Assembly: GCF_027213965.1 (NCBI RefSeq) | Contig: NZ_JAPWGX010000008.1 | Span: 20,393 to 84,392 of the forward strand | From: Maritalea porphyrae | GTDB lineage: Bacteria > Pseudomonadota > Alphaproteobacteria > Rhizobiales > Devosiaceae | Direction of reading: 5' to 3' | Length of the DNA: 64,000 nt | In this document: positions 33,599 to 43,446 of the stretch, one piece after another | Numbering within the stretch: the first letter of the stretch is position 1 | How the letters are laid out: each line of letters opens with the position of its first letter | Program-made: the position numbers and the translations under genes | Notes under the pieces: generated by a model | Database searches by the model: none | Seen by the model: only the letters and a program-made list of their open reading frames with translations | Told to the model about the DNA's origin: nothing

Positions 33599-34687
33599 AT
33601 GAAATGGAATTGGCAACGAACAAATTGGCCCCACTTTGCCTATGATAGCGAGGCTATCAAGACGTTGGAAACTGAATTTTTGCAACAAAGCGGTATTGCC
33701 ATCGGCGCATTCAAGCATATCCGTCAAGATGAAAAAGCAGAACTCATTGTGGAGCTGATCAGCACCGAAGCGCTTAAAACCTCTGAAATTGAAGGGGAAT
33801 ATTTCAATAGGGAATCCGTGCAGGCCTCCATCCGTCGCAATTTTGGGCTGGAAGACAAAAACCTCAAGGCGACCGCCGCAGAGCAGGGCATTGCCCAAAT
33901 GATGAATGCACTCTACGAGGATTTTCGAGAACCACTTAGCCACGATATGATTTTTGAGTGGCATAAAATGATAACAGCCGGCAGGCACGACCTCATTGAT
34001 ATCGGGCGCTATCGCACCCATGAAGAGCCTATGCAGATCGTTTCCGGGCCCGATTACGCGCGCAAAGTTCACTTTGAAGCGCCGCCATCAGCGCAAATTC
34101 ATGCCCAAATGGATCAATTCATAACTTGGTTCAACAAAAACACCACACTGCCAGCCCTAACCTGTGCCAGCATCGCGCATCTGTATTTTGAGTGTATCCA
34201 TCCATTTGAGGATGGCAACGGGCGGATTGGACGTGCCATTGCTGAGAAGTCGCTTTCTCAAAATCTAGGGCAACCAACACTGCTCGCTCTATCCAACTCC
34301 ATTAATACGGCCAAAAAGGCATATTACTCCAATTTGGAGAAATCAAACAAAGACTTAGAACTAACAAGTTGGATCAAATATTTCGGTGAAACGATCCTAA
34401 CTGCCCAGCAATACTCATTGCGTCTAATAGAGTTTCTAATTGCCAAAACAAAACTCTTCGACCAGCTTCGCGGCCAGCTCAACCCACGACAAGAAAAGGC
34501 GATGATACGGATATTTCGCGAAGGGCCGGACGGTTTTAAAGGGGGGCTTAGCGCTGAAAACTACGTTTCAATAACCGGTGCGACACGCCCAACAACAACA
34601 AGGGATTTGGCAGACTTAGTCCAAAAAAAGGCACTCACAAAAACCGGCACGCGCCGCCACACCAGATACTGGCTGAAACTAGACTAA
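33599..34687 (+). CDS. Fic-family protein (AMPylase) with N-terminal inhibitory helix
   Basis: 362 residues. Catalytic motif HPFEDGNGRIGR near residue 200 is complete, with flap region GRYRTHEEPMQIVSG upstream. The N-terminal inhibitory motif [S/T]xxxE[G/N] is visible as TSEIEG near 62, making it a class II (self-inhibited) Fic enzyme; the N-terminus resembles the DUF4172 extension and the C-terminus ends in a winged-helix-like region (TTTRDLADLVQKKALTKTG). Fic proteins transfer AMP to Ser/Thr/Tyr of target proteins. No separate antitoxin is needed or present. Confidence 0.92.
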   Translation: MKWNWQRTNWPHFAYDSEAIKTLETEFLQQSGIAIGAFKHIRQDEKAELIVELISTEALKTSEIEGEYFNRESVQASIRRNFGLEDKNLKATAAEQGIAQMMNALYEDFREPLSHDMIFEWHKMITAGRHDLIDIGRYRTHEEPMQIVSGPDYARKVHFEAPPSAQIHAQMDQFITWFNKNTTLPALTCASIAHLYFECIHPFEDGNGRIGRAIAEKSLSQNLGQPTLLALSNSINTAKKAYYSNLEKSNKDLELTSWIKYFGETILTAQQYSLRLIEFLIAKTKLFDQLRGQLNPRQEKAMIRIFREGPDGFKGGLSAENYVSITGATRPTTTRDLADLVQKKALTKTGTRRHTRYWLKLD

Positions 34688-34795
34688 CAAAGTGGGAAAT
34701 CACGCACCAACGCAAGTATGCCTTGCCTATTGTGTTAGGGGGCGAGCCAAGCACACCTAAAAGTCTCGCTTGATTGCTCTTGCGATGAGGGTGCT

Positions 34796-35095
34796 ATGCA
34801 TCATCATGACGCCGCAAAATTGATTTCACAAGTTGATGTGTTTTTGTCAAACCAAGCGCAGCTGCTATTTATCTTGCAAGCTGATGAGATTGTGGCGTCA
34901 GATGTGAGCGCAACATTTGGCGAAAGCTGCCTTGAGGTAGTCAAACAAAGTGCTCAAGGTGCTTCCATGATCCAAAATGGAACGCATATTCATTCGCCAG
35001 CAATTGCGAGTGAGGTGGTTGACACAACCGTTGCCGGCGATGCCTTCAATGCAGGGTTCATTTCAGCATGGCTTGGTGGCAAAACTCGAGTCTAA
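34796..35095 (+). pseudogene. Fragment of a PfkB-family sugar kinase
   Basis: The frame keeps only the later third of a PfkB kinase (about 99 of 300 residues): VDVFLSNQAQ in place of the LPNE-type motif, then VVDTTVAGDAFNAGF where intact enzymes have DTTGAGDAF. The first Gly of the GAGD anion hole is replaced by Val. Upstream and downstream parts are gone. It may be the remains of a sugar kinase once belonging to the neighbouring sugar cluster. Confidence 0.7.
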
Positions 35096-35150
35096 CTGAA
35101 AGCGGCGCCAAATTTACGCAAGCTCTTCTTCACACAAGAATGCTGTTTCC

Positions 35151-37202
35151 TCACCTCAAGCTGGCTTCGATGTTGCCGCCATCCACGGTCATAATGTGGG
35201 CCGTTGTGCGAGGCGCTAACGCCAAGGCCACAAAAGCTTGAGCAACATGGCTGGCTTCAACCTCTCGTTTGAGTAAATTACCCGATAGATAGGTTTCAGC
35301 GCTAATATTGCGAGACTTTGAGCGGCTGGCGATAAACTCATCCGTGAGTAAACCTGACCGGATACGATCCGCATTGACGCCATTTACGCGAATTCCCAAT
35401 TCGCCAAGCTCGAGAGCAAACTGCTTGACCAAAAAGAAAGTCGCAGCCTTAGGCAAACCGTAGGCGCCAAAATCCTTTCCTGGATTAACGGCTTGCTTGG
35501 ACACATTGAACAAAATACTCCCACCAGTGCTCTGAACTTGCATTACTCTTGCCACAGCCTGGGCAATTTTTTGGTGAGAGAAGAAGTTCAACTCAAAGCT
35601 GTTGCGCAAGGTGTCTTGATCCATCTCCAGCATAGACTTGGACCAAGCAGCACCGGCATTGCTCACCAAAACGTCAACGCCGCCAAACCGACTAACTATT
35701 GCATCTACGGCGGTTTGGGGGCCGTCTTCGCTGCATAAATCTACTATAGCACCGTCATGGTCCATGCCCAATTCGTTCAGCGCGGCGAATAGTCCATCAC
35801 GATCGCGATCGACTAAAAAAATGTTGGCACCTTGATCCCTAAATGCCTTGGCTGCTGCCAAACCAATGGCACCCGCCCCCCCTGTTATCAAAACGGCCTT
35901 ACCCAGCATCGCTTTTGGTTTGGCTTTGCCCAACTTGGCTTGTTCCAATGCCCAATATTCCATGTCAAACAAATCATCTTCATTGATGGGATAGAAACCA
36001 CCGCTTCCTTCTGCCCACTCCATCACTTGTACAGTTTGAACACCCAGATCCGCAGCGATGCGGGCCGCACCGGCATTGCTTCCAACACCAATTATGCCAA
36101 GACCGTGAACCCAAAAAAGGTTCGGGGTCGGCAAAAGCATTGTTTTTTGGTCCGGTACGCGTGCGTTTTGTCGCGCAAAATACTCTTTATAATTGTTAAT
36201 GAATTTATCAATTGCAGCGTCGATTTCACCTTGATCATCGCTGGCAATAATTGTTGGAAATGCCTTGGTACGGATCACATGGTCCGGCGTTGCCACCCCG
36301 CGCGTTGCCAAGTCGTCCAGGTCTTCGCGAGCCAAAAACCGTAAGATCTGATCGCTGGTACGCAGATCCAAAAATGGCGCGGCTTGATCTTGGTTGCCCG
36401 TGTGCGCCTTCATGGCGCGCGCTAAACTGGCGCGAATTTTGGGCAACACACTCTTGGCGCTGAGCTGTATTTTAGGGGCATGAGGTTGCGTGTCGGCGCG
36501 TCGCTCAAACCAGTTTTCCACTGCACTTACGTGATCCACCATCAACTCATAAGATGATTTGGCGTCAGGCCCGAAAGTGAAATGTCCGTGATTGATGAGG
36601 AGTAAGCCCTCAACATTGGGGTTTTTGTCAAAAACATCAGCCGCTACTTTGGCCAATTCAAACCCAGGCATGATGTAGGGAACAAAAGCAACTTTATCAC
36701 CGAAAATCTCGGCGAGGACCTCTTTGACATTTGGCAGGTTGGCCAAAGCGAGCATAGCCGTTGCATGGGTATGATCGACAAATTTATGGGGAATATAGGC
36801 ATGCAACAAAGTTTCAACTGAAGGGTTTGGCGAAGTGCTATCCAGCAAATTCGAACGTTGCAAATTCACCATGTCTTCATCGGAAAGTGCGTCCAGCTGG
36901 CGCAGTTTTTCCAGCGGTGCAATATGCACCCCAGGCAACCCCGCCGCCTCAATGGTCTCAAGATCCCATCCGCTACCTTTTACGTGCAATACATCGGTTT
37001 TGTCGCCGAATATATTTTGCCGACTGACCTTAACAGACGTGTTGCCTCCGCCATGCATAACCATATCAGGGTCTTGACCAATCAAGCGGGATGTATAAAC
37101 CCTCAATGCGAGTTGACGATCTGCTTCCTCTGGTCCAGCATTATCATGTAATTGTTGAGCGTCTTTTGCGTTCCAGAGATTTTTAACCACGAGGCCGTCC
37201 AT
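35151..37202 (-). CDS. Bifunctional class II aldolase / short-chain dehydrogenase (RhaD-like)
   Basis: I place the start at ATG 37202 (683 aa); upstream frame extends into the divergent promoter. Residues 30-400 are a class II aldolase: MHGGGNTSVK, VDHTHATAML and LLINHGHFTFG supply the Gly loop and the metal-binding His residues. Residues about 430-683 are an SDR: LITGGAGAIGLAAAKA, VSNAGAA and catalytic Y-x-x-x-K in GAYGLPKAA. Fusions like this act on rhamnulose-1-phosphate in rhizobia. Next to mtnK/mtnA it may split methylthioribulose-1-P (or 5-deoxyribulose-1-P) into dihydroxyacetone-P and an aldehyde that the SDR half oxidises or reduces. Divergent from the SorC regulator. Confidence 0.85.
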   Translation of the reverse strand: MDGLVVKNLWNAKDAQQLHDNAGPEEADRQLALRVYTSRLIGQDPDMVMHGGGNTSVKVSRQNIFGDKTDVLHVKGSGWDLETIEAAGLPGVHIAPLEKLRQLDALSDEDMVNLQRSNLLDSTSPNPSVETLLHAYIPHKFVDHTHATAMLALANLPNVKEVLAEIFGDKVAFVPYIMPGFELAKVAADVFDKNPNVEGLLLINHGHFTFGPDAKSSYELMVDHVSAVENWFERRADTQPHAPKIQLSAKSVLPKIRASLARAMKAHTGNQDQAAPFLDLRTSDQILRFLAREDLDDLATRGVATPDHVIRTKAFPTIIASDDQGEIDAAIDKFINNYKEYFARQNARVPDQKTMLLPTPNLFWVHGLGIIGVGSNAGAARIAADLGVQTVQVMEWAEGSGGFYPINEDDLFDMEYWALEQAKLGKAKPKAMLGKAVLITGGAGAIGLAAAKAFRDQGANIFLVDRDRDGLFAALNELGMDHDGAIVDLCSEDGPQTAVDAIVSRFGGVDVLVSNAGAAWSKSMLEMDQDTLRNSFELNFFSHQKIAQAVARVMQVQSTGGSILFNVSKQAVNPGKDFGAYGLPKAATFFLVKQFALELGELGIRVNGVNADRIRSGLLTDEFIASRSKSRNISAETYLSGNLLKREVEASHVAQAFVALALAPRTTAHIMTVDGGNIEASLR

Positions 37203-37224
37203 TCCATTTGGGGGATTTTTTGTA

Positions 37225-37255
37225 ATTTGACAAATGTTGACATCATCTGTCAAAT
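37225..37255. promoter_or_regulatory. Candidate SorC operator 1 (aldolase / regulator)
   Basis: ATTTGACA and TGTCAAAT are inverted with 15 bp between them; the interior holds CAAATGTTGACA. The CAAATG/TTGACA words are shared with the operators at 40774 and 45041, although arranged differently. Confidence 0.5.
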
Positions 37256-37271
37256 GGAAAAGAGGGAATTT

Positions 37272-38246
37272 ATGGCATACGGCAAAAGAAGAGCCTCCGG
37301 GCAGGTCAGCGGTGATGAAATTGTAGTGGAGGCCGCTTGGCTTTACTATCATGATGGGCTGAACCAAAACGAAATTGCCGACCGGTTGCGTGTTTCCCGA
37401 GCAACTGTGGTCAACTACTTGCAAGAAGCGCGAGAGAATAACTACATTCGCGTCACTATGGCCCCGGATGTGTTTATTGGGCACAAGCTTTCGCATCAGT
37501 TGCGTGAAAAATTTGGCCTAAAGGCTGTATTCATAGTGCCAAATGGTTTGGGCGGTGTTCAATCACATTTAACGCGTGCCGCCCGCGGAGCGGCCGAATG
37601 GTTGCCGGATTTGATCGTCCCCGGTGATAAACTGGGCGTGGCATGGGGTCAGACCATCTATGAAATGGCAGAATTATTGGTCTCTTCTGGAAAGGTGACA
37701 ATACCTGATGTGGAAGTGGCTCAACTAGTCGGTTCCATGGCGACGCCATATGGGTTCACCGCAGAAATTTGTTCAGCACATTTAGCCCAAGGGCTTGGTG
37801 CTGCTTGTGTTAACTTGCACGCCCCAGCCATTGTAACCAATGCGGATCTAGCGCAGCAATTACGTGAGGAACCAATTATAAAAAAGCAATTGGCGGCGCT
37901 AGGCCAATGTAACAAGGCGGTGTTCGCCGCCGGATCTGTTTGCGCCAATTCTCACGTGGTGATGAGCGGTATTGCCAGTGAAGATGACCTAAAAACTTAC
38001 GTTGAAAATGGCGCCTGTGGTGTCTTGTGTGGTCGTTTTGTCAATAAAGAAGGCAAACCCGTTAGTGGCCCACTGGATGAACGCATGATTGGTGTTGAAT
38101 TAAACAAACTCACCGATCTGGAAATGGGGCTGCTGGTTTCAGTTGGTGAAGACAAAGCACAAGCCATGTGCGCGGTGATGAATGGGGGATATGCAACACA
38201 TTTGGTCACAGACGCAGATACAGCCCAAATCATATTGGACCTTTAG
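37272..38246 (+). CDS. SorC/DeoR-type sugar-binding transcriptional regulator
   Basis: ATG 37272 with GAGGG gives 324 residues (ATG 37254 is also in frame but sits inside the dyad). N-terminal helix-turn-helix: AAWLYYHDGLNQNEIADRLRV and SRATVVNYLQEAR in part; then a sugar-phosphate-binding SorC domain (GDKLGVAWGQTIYEMAE, VAQLVGSMATPYGFTAE, MSGIASEDDL). SorC proteins are tetramers released by a sugar phosphate. It should control the flanking aldolase, mtnKA, importer and transketolase operons through the related dyads. Confidence 0.88.
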   Translation: MAYGKRRASGQVSGDEIVVEAAWLYYHDGLNQNEIADRLRVSRATVVNYLQEARENNYIRVTMAPDVFIGHKLSHQLREKFGLKAVFIVPNGLGGVQSHLTRAARGAAEWLPDLIVPGDKLGVAWGQTIYEMAELLVSSGKVTIPDVEVAQLVGSMATPYGFTAEICSAHLAQGLGAACVNLHAPAIVTNADLAQQLREEPIIKKQLAALGQCNKAVFAAGSVCANSHVVMSGIASEDDLKTYVENGACGVLCGRFVNKEGKPVSGPLDERMIGVELNKLTDLEMGLLVSVGEDKAQAMCAVMNGGYATHLVTDADTAQIILDL

Positions 38247-38272
38247 TCTGGCATAATTTGTAAAACCAAGTG

Positions 38273-38302
38273 AAAAGGGCGCAACCAAAGGGCGCCCTTT
38301 TT
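38273..38302. terminator. Bidirectional terminator between regulator and mtnA
   Basis: AAAAGGGCGC and GCGCCCTTTT form a 10-bp stem with a 9-nt loop; the arms carry an A-run and T-run, so it can end both converging transcripts. Confidence 0.8.
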
Positions 38303-38309
38303 GAAATAG

Positions 38310-39404
38310 TTACTTGTGCTCAGGGAAAAGACCTTCGAGCCCCTCCCGAGAAGCGGGGCAAACGCCGCGCTCGGTAATCAACCCAGTTATTAACCTTGCT
38401 GGGGTCACATCAAAAGCAGGGTTGCCGCCTTGGGTTGCATCAGGCGAGATTTGAACCCAATCGCGCTTGCCATTTTGCAATTTGCCATAAACGTGAGTGA
38501 CTTCGCGTCCATCGCGCTCTTCAATGGGGATTTCTTTCACCCCATCACTAACAGTCCAATCGATTGTCGGCGACGGCAAAGCCACAAAGAAGGGAACATT
38601 GTTGTCTTTGGCTGCAAGCGCCTTCAAATAGGTGCCAATTTTATTGCATACATCGCCTTGCGCGGTGGTGCGGTCGGTGCCGACAATCACCAAGTCTACT
38701 TGGCCGTGCTGCATTAAGTGCCCGCCCGCATTGTCCACGATCAGCGTGTGCGGCACGCCGTGGCTGGCCATTTCCCAGCTCGTCAATTGGGCACCTTGGT
38801 TCCGTGGACGTGTTTCATCTACCCAAACATGAACTTTTAGGCCCTTTTCAACCGCATGATAGATCGGTGAGGTGGCTGTGCCCCAATCTACCGTGGCAAG
38901 CCAGCCCGCATTGCAATGCGTTAAAATATTAATCGTCTCGCCAGGTGCTTTTTTAGACGCAATCTCTTCGATGAGTTTCAGGCCATTTTCACCAATGGAT
39001 CGGTTAATCTCAACATCTTCATCACAAATTTCTGCGGCCAGCTCAAAAGCAGCGGCCTCGCGTTCTCCAGGGGCAATGGCTCTAAGATGAACTTTGGTCC
39101 GATTCAACGCCCAACGCAGATTGATTGCTGTGGGCCGTGTCTCGTGTAGCAACTCCCAAGTAGTCTCCAGATTTGCATCTGAAGGGTCATCTGCCATTGC
39201 TAACGCCACGCCATAGGCCGCTGTGGCACCGATCAACGGAGCGCCGCGCACCCACATATCCTTAATGGCAATTGCTGCGTCCTCGCGCGATTTAAGGTCA
39301 ACAACTTTGAGCTCATGTGGCAACAGGCGTTGTTCGATGATTTTGACGGTTTTTTGATCATCCCCTAACCAAATTGAACGGTAATGTGTGCCATCTATTC
39401 TCAT
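38310..39404 (-). CDS. mtnA: S-methyl-5-thioribose-1-phosphate isomerase
   Basis: 364 residues, full length. Characteristic stretches: [35 protein letters not shown] with the catalytic Cys near 160, [20 protein letters not shown] and [19 protein letters not shown] with the catalytic Asp near 240. It converts 5-methylthioribose-1-P (also 5-deoxyribose-1-P in some bacteria) to the ketose-1-P. It overlaps mtnK by 4 bp (ATGA), so the two are translated together. Confidence 0.95.
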   Translation of the reverse strand: MRIDGTHYRSIWLGDDQKTVKIIEQRLLPHELKVVDLKSREDAAIAIKDMWVRGAPLIGATAAYGVALAMADDPSDANLETTWELLHETRPTAINLRWALNRTKVHLRAIAPGEREAAAFELAAEICDEDVEINRSIGENGLKLIEEIASKKAPGETINILTHCNAGWLATVDWGTATSPIYHAVEKGLKVHVWVDETRPRNQGAQLTSWEMASHGVPHTLIVDNAGGHLMQHGQVDLVIVGTDRTTAQGDVCNKIGTYLKALAAKDNNVPFFVALPSPTIDWTVSDGVKEIPIEERDGREVTHVYGKLQNGKRDWVQISPDATQGGNPAFDVTPARLITGLITERGVCPASREGLEGLFPEHK

Positions 39405-40669
39405 AGGTAGTTTTCCTTTCTTACCGCGCGAGCAAGCTCGGCGATCTGGTACGGGGAGTTGTAGGCATTTCGAGACAAGACGAGCTGGCGTCCAAATTGC
39501 AACGCGCGCGCCTCACAAACCGCACGTAAGTCATCATTTTCTATGCTGTCCAGCTCCATAATATGAGCAAGACCCAGAATCCGTCTGTGCATTTCAATGC
39601 CGGCAAAGCCTAGCAAATCGCTCCAGATGTCTTTGAGACGGTCGGCAAGGGCTCTTTCAGCTGCAATAGTTTGGTTTTGATCTTCGAAAAGCCGTCTGTC
39701 ATAAAGAATGCCCGTGCGCTCTGTCCGCCATAGATGGCAGAATTCTTGTTCGAAATGTTGCCAAATGTCGCACGTCACATCCAAAATCCACTGGGCATAT
39801 CCGTCTCGCGCGCCTTTTGACGTTTCGTGGCCGTCTTGTGCAAAATAGGCCATATAGAAGTTGCCCAACATCATGCCGATATCGAAGCCGATTGGGCCAT
39901 AGGTAGCAAATTCTGGATCAATCACCACTGTTTCACGATCTGTGACCATTATGGAGCCGGTATGCAGATCGCCATGCAACAAGGTCTCTGCATTGTTGCA
40001 GAATTTGGCTTTAAAGTGCTGAGCAGTGACCTTAAGATCCATATCTGCACGCAGATCCGCGACAATACCATTCAAATGTGGGCTGGTATGGCGGTTCATC
40101 TTTGCGTCACAATATGGATCTGTGAACACCAAGTTTTCCGTGATATCACAAAGCTCAGCATTGTCGGCGAACAGCGCAAGGTCTTTTTTGCGCTCCTTCG
40201 TATTCATTGAAAGATCTGAGCCTCGAAACAGGGTCCGGGCACAGAACTTACCGGTAAATTCCGCCAAATTCTCGTGCTTTACGCCGTCTTTGAGGCTGTT
40301 GCGCAATATGACATGCGGTGACATGAACTGCATTACGATCAACGCTTGCGATTCATCGAAGTGATATACTCTTGGTACAGCCCCGGGCGCATATTTTGCT
40401 TGCCGAATGAGCGCATGATATTCAAAGAAAGCGCGTTTTAAGGGAAGGGGCCAGCTGTCTCCCACAAGGCGTACATAAGGCAATGCTTGCTTCACAATCG
40501 CTTGCCCGCTCGGTCCGCTAACAATAAACACAAGATTCAAATTTCCATCGCCAACTTCTTGCGCGGACCATATGCTGGAATCCGGTCCAACTTTTTCTTT
40601 CATGATCTCCAATTGGCCCAATTTCTCACCAATCGTGTCTACGTTTAATGGTTCGTATGAACTGCCCAT
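39401..40669 (-). CDS. mtnK: S-methyl-5-thioribose kinase
   Basis: 422 residues of the APH/choline-kinase-like fold. Motifs: [14 protein letters not shown] (nucleotide loop), [13 protein letters not shown] (catalytic HGD region near 240) and [20 protein letters not shown] near 260. MtnK phosphorylates 5-methylthioribose at C1 with ATP. Its presence rather than MTA phosphorylase means the pathway starts from free methylthioribose (imported, or made by a nucleosidase). First gene of the mtnK-mtnA operon, divergent from the importer. Confidence 0.94.
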   Translation of the reverse strand: MGSSYEPLNVDTIGEKLGQLEIMKEKVGPDSSIWSAQEVGDGNLNLVFIVSGPSGQAIVKQALPYVRLVGDSWPLPLKRAFFEYHALIRQAKYAPGAVPRVYHFDESQALIVMQFMSPHVILRNSLKDGVKHENLAEFTGKFCARTLFRGSDLSMNTKERKKDLALFADNAELCDITENLVFTDPYCDAKMNRHTSPHLNGIVADLRADMDLKVTAQHFKAKFCNNAETLLHGDLHTGSIMVTDRETVVIDPEFATYGPIGFDIGMMLGNFYMAYFAQDGHETSKGARDGYAQWILDVTCDIWQHFEQEFCHLWRTERTGILYDRRLFEDQNQTIAAERALADRLKDIWSDLLGFAGIEMHRRILGLAHIMELDSIENDDLRAVCEARALQFGRQLVLSRNAYNSPYQIAELARAVRKENYL

Positions 40670-40773
40670 AAAATCCTCCCAAGGCGCCGGTCAAGCTAAC
40701 AGAATCGAAGGTCAGAGTGACATGCGTGTGCGTAGGCGCCAAATACATATTCACCCATGAATTGCAATTTAAC

Positions 40774-40805
40774 TATCAAATGTCAATAACGTTTGACATT
40801 TGATA
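40774..40805. promoter_or_regulatory. SorC operator 2 (mtnK / importer divergent promoter)
   Basis: TATCAAATGTCAA is inverted perfectly as TTGACATTTGATA after 6 bp. Each arm contains TTGACA, so one bound regulator would cover the -35 boxes of both divergent promoters. Confidence 0.75.
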
Positions 40806-40841
40806 TTAAATGCTCTTATCGTAAATCTATCGGAGGAGATT

Positions 40842-42377
40842 ATGCTTGGAACGCCCATAAAAATTCGCGGCCTGGAGAAGCGCTTTGCGGCCAACCGCGT
40901 GCTGTGCGGCGTAGACTTAGACATCCCAGCAGGCAAAGTAACTGTCCTAATGGGAGCCAATGGGGCAGGTAAGTCTACCCTCGTAAAAATTATTTGCGGG
41001 CTTTACAGCGCCGATGCGGGCGAAGTGTTGCTCAATGATCAACCGTTTTCGCCAAATTCACCTTCCGCAGCACTACAGGCGGGTATTGTAACCGTGCACC
41101 AAAACATCAATGATGGCGTGGTGCCCGATTTGGATGTTGCCTCAAACTTGATGTTGGACTGGTTGGCGAACCCCAAAAGCGCGCCGCTCTTAAATCCAAC
41201 AAAAATTCGCAAAGCGGCCGAAGAGATAGCTGCCAAGCTTGATTTGAATTTTGACATGAATTCCATGGTTAGTGACCTCGCCCTGGCAGATCGCCAATTG
41301 GTGGCCATCGCCCGCGCAATGGCACACTCACCCAATTTGATGATTCTTGATGAGCCAACTTCTTCGTTGTCCGCAACAGAGGCAGAGCGCTTGTTTAGGT
41401 TGGTGGATAAGTTGCGCGCGAGTGGGGTTGCAATACTGTACATTTCTCATCGCATGTCAGATATCCGCCACGTCGCAGACCGTATTGTATCCATGCGTGA
41501 TGGCACGATCGTTGGTAAATATGAAACATCTCCTCTCGACTATGAGGGCGCCGTCAACGACATGCTCGGCCACACCATGACTGACGTGGATATAATGGTG
41601 CGAACCCCTGACGATGTGGTCTTAGAATTGCAAGAACTGCAGTTAAAACCGGATAGCAAACCCATTAATTTAACTGCACATCGCAACGAAGTGATTGCCA
41701 TCACCGGGTTAGTGGGTGTCGGCAAAACCCAACTCACCGAAGTGTTGTTTGGACAATTTACCCCAGCTGCGGGCAATCTCCACTTGAAAGGCAAAACTTA
41801 CTTACCAAAGTCGGCACGAGACGCCATCAATCACGGTGTTTTCCTTTGCGCGAAAGATCGCGGAACAAATGGCGTGGTGCAAGACTTTGACATTAATCGC
41901 AATATTACATTGCCATTTCTGTCGAGCCTTTCAACACTTGGTTTTGTAAACCGTAGCGCCGAGTATCGCATCACCAACGAAGCGATCAAGAAGTTGGGAA
42001 TTGTGTGCCAAAGCGCTAACGATGACATTGGCACCCTTTCCGGCGGCAACCAGCAAAAAGTAATGGTTAGCCGGTGGCTGTCGCACCCATGCGATGTGCT
42101 GATTTTAGATGAGCCGTTCCAAGGGGTTGATATTGCAGCACGGCGCGACATTGGCGCCAAAGTGCGTGAAACCGCAAAAGACCGCGCGACCATCGTATTG
42201 ATGGCGGAACTGGACGAAGCTTTGGAGATTGCTGACCGCATTCTGGTCATGGCGGAATTCACCATTGTGGGCGACCATAAGAACGAAAACGTCGATTTGG
42301 ACTTGATCCTAGAACAGGTTTCAGGCGCGACGACTCCTCAAAATCTACAAAAACAAAAAGAAGGGGCGGCTCAATGA
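40842..42377 (+). CDS. Ribose-type ABC transporter ATP-binding protein (RbsA-like, two ATPase domains)
   Basis: ATG 40842 with GGAGGAG gives 511 residues. First ATPase: GANGAGKSTLVKIICGLY, LALADRQLVAIARAMAH, LMILDEPTSSLS. Second: GLVGVGKTQLTEVLFG, TLSGGNQQKVMVSRWLS, VLILDEPFQGVDIAARRD. The double-domain layout belongs to the CUT2 importers for pentoses and similar sugars. Within this cluster the cargo is likely methylthioribose or 5-deoxyribose (inference). Confidence 0.93.
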   Translation: MLGTPIKIRGLEKRFAANRVLCGVDLDIPAGKVTVLMGANGAGKSTLVKIICGLYSADAGEVLLNDQPFSPNSPSAALQAGIVTVHQNINDGVVPDLDVASNLMLDWLANPKSAPLLNPTKIRKAAEEIAAKLDLNFDMNSMVSDLALADRQLVAIARAMAHSPNLMILDEPTSSLSATEAERLFRLVDKLRASGVAILYISHRMSDIRHVADRIVSMRDGTIVGKYETSPLDYEGAVNDMLGHTMTDVDIMVRTPDDVVLELQELQLKPDSKPINLTAHRNEVIAITGLVGVGKTQLTEVLFGQFTPAAGNLHLKGKTYLPKSARDAINHGVFLCAKDRGTNGVVQDFDINRNITLPFLSSLSTLGFVNRSAEYRITNEAIKKLGIVCQSANDDIGTLSGGNQQKVMVSRWLSHPCDVLILDEPFQGVDIAARRDIGAKVRETAKDRATIVLMAELDEALEIADRILVMAEFTIVGDHKNENVDLDLILEQVSGATTPQNLQKQKEGAAQ

Positions 42378-43393
42378 GTGAAACCCGCGTGAACAAAAGA
42401 TCTATGTCGATCAAAGACTATGCCATTCGCTATGGCTTCGTGGCCCTATTGATTGGCCTGGTGGTCTATTTTGGCATCGCAGCAGAAGGTTTTTCCAGCC
42501 CCCATAGCGCTGTCTTTATTTTCCAATCAGTCGCTATTACCGGAATTTTGGCTCTGGGTGTTACGGCTACGCTGGTGGTCGGAGGGTTCGACCTATCTAT
42601 CGGTGCAGTCGCCACTTCTGCCTTGATGCTTTCCGCCTATATGATGGTGGTGTTGGAGCAGAACGCATTTGTTGCAGTTGCCGCTTGCTTGCTAATGGGC
42701 GCCATTGTTGGATTGATAAATGGCTTTTTGATCGTGCAAATGCGCGTGCCAGACCTTTTGGCCACCCTGGGCATGATGTTCTTGTTGATTGGGGCGCAAC
42801 GCATCCCTACTGAGGGTCGTTCGATCGCAACAGGTATGAGCCTGCCAGACGGCTCAACAGCCCAAGGTGGTTTTTCGCCTGAGTTCTTGGCGCTGGGTCG
42901 TCACCGGTTTGATTTTTTCATCGAAAATCTGATCCCTGTATCCGTCGTAATTCTGATTGTTATTGCCATCAGTATTTGGTTTTTCTTGGAATACACCAGA
43001 TATGGCCGCGTTATGTATGCCATCGGCTCAAATGAGCGCGCCGCAAGTTTAGCTGGGGTGCCCGTGAAGAAATATCGGATAATCGCCTATATGATTTCTG
43101 GCGTGCTGGCATCGGTTGGTGGAATTTTGTTGGCAGCACGATTGGGCCGCGGCGACATTGCATCAGGCAATAACTTGCTGCTGGATTCTGTAGCTGCAGC
43201 GCTGATCGGCTTTGCTGTTCTAGGTGCAGCTAAACCAAACGCATTCGGTACTGCGGTGGGGGCGCTATTCGTTGGCATCCTGCTTCAGGGCCTAACCATG
43301 ATGAATGCACCTTATTATACCCAAGATTTTGTGAAAGGCGGCGTGTTGGTTATTGCGCTCATGTTCACATTCGCACTCTCAAATAGGCGCTAG
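42374..43393 (+). CDS. Ribose-type ABC transporter permease (RbsC-like)
   Basis: 339 residues with about ten hydrophobic segments. CUT2 permease landmarks: GVTATLVVGGFDLSIGAVA, LINGFLIVQMRVPDLLATLG cut to landmarks, YAIGSNERAASLAGVPVKKY and LLDSVAAALIGFAVLG. Overlaps the ATPase gene by 4 bp. Confidence 0.93.
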   Translation: MSETRVNKRSMSIKDYAIRYGFVALLIGLVVYFGIAAEGFSSPHSAVFIFQSVAITGILALGVTATLVVGGFDLSIGAVATSALMLSAYMMVVLEQNAFVAVAACLLMGAIVGLINGFLIVQMRVPDLLATLGMMFLLIGAQRIPTEGRSIATGMSLPDGSTAQGGFSPEFLALGRHRFDFFIENLIPVSVVILIVIAISIWFFLEYTRYGRVMYAIGSNERAASLAGVPVKKYRIIAYMISGVLASVGGILLAARLGRGDIASGNNLLLDSVAAALIGFAVLGAAKPNAFGTAVGALFVGILLQGLTMMNAPYYTQDFVKGGVLVIALMFTFALSNRR

Positions 43394-43446
43394 GTCCGAC
43401 CACCCTAAAGCGCTCGTTAACGCGGTCGATTGAATTGGAGGAACAA

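Noticed and set aside
37152..37271. N-terminal extension of the SorC regulator, and of the divergent aldolase to 37496
   Set aside because: The two would overlap each other through the operator dyad; good or acceptable starts lie at 37272 and 37202.
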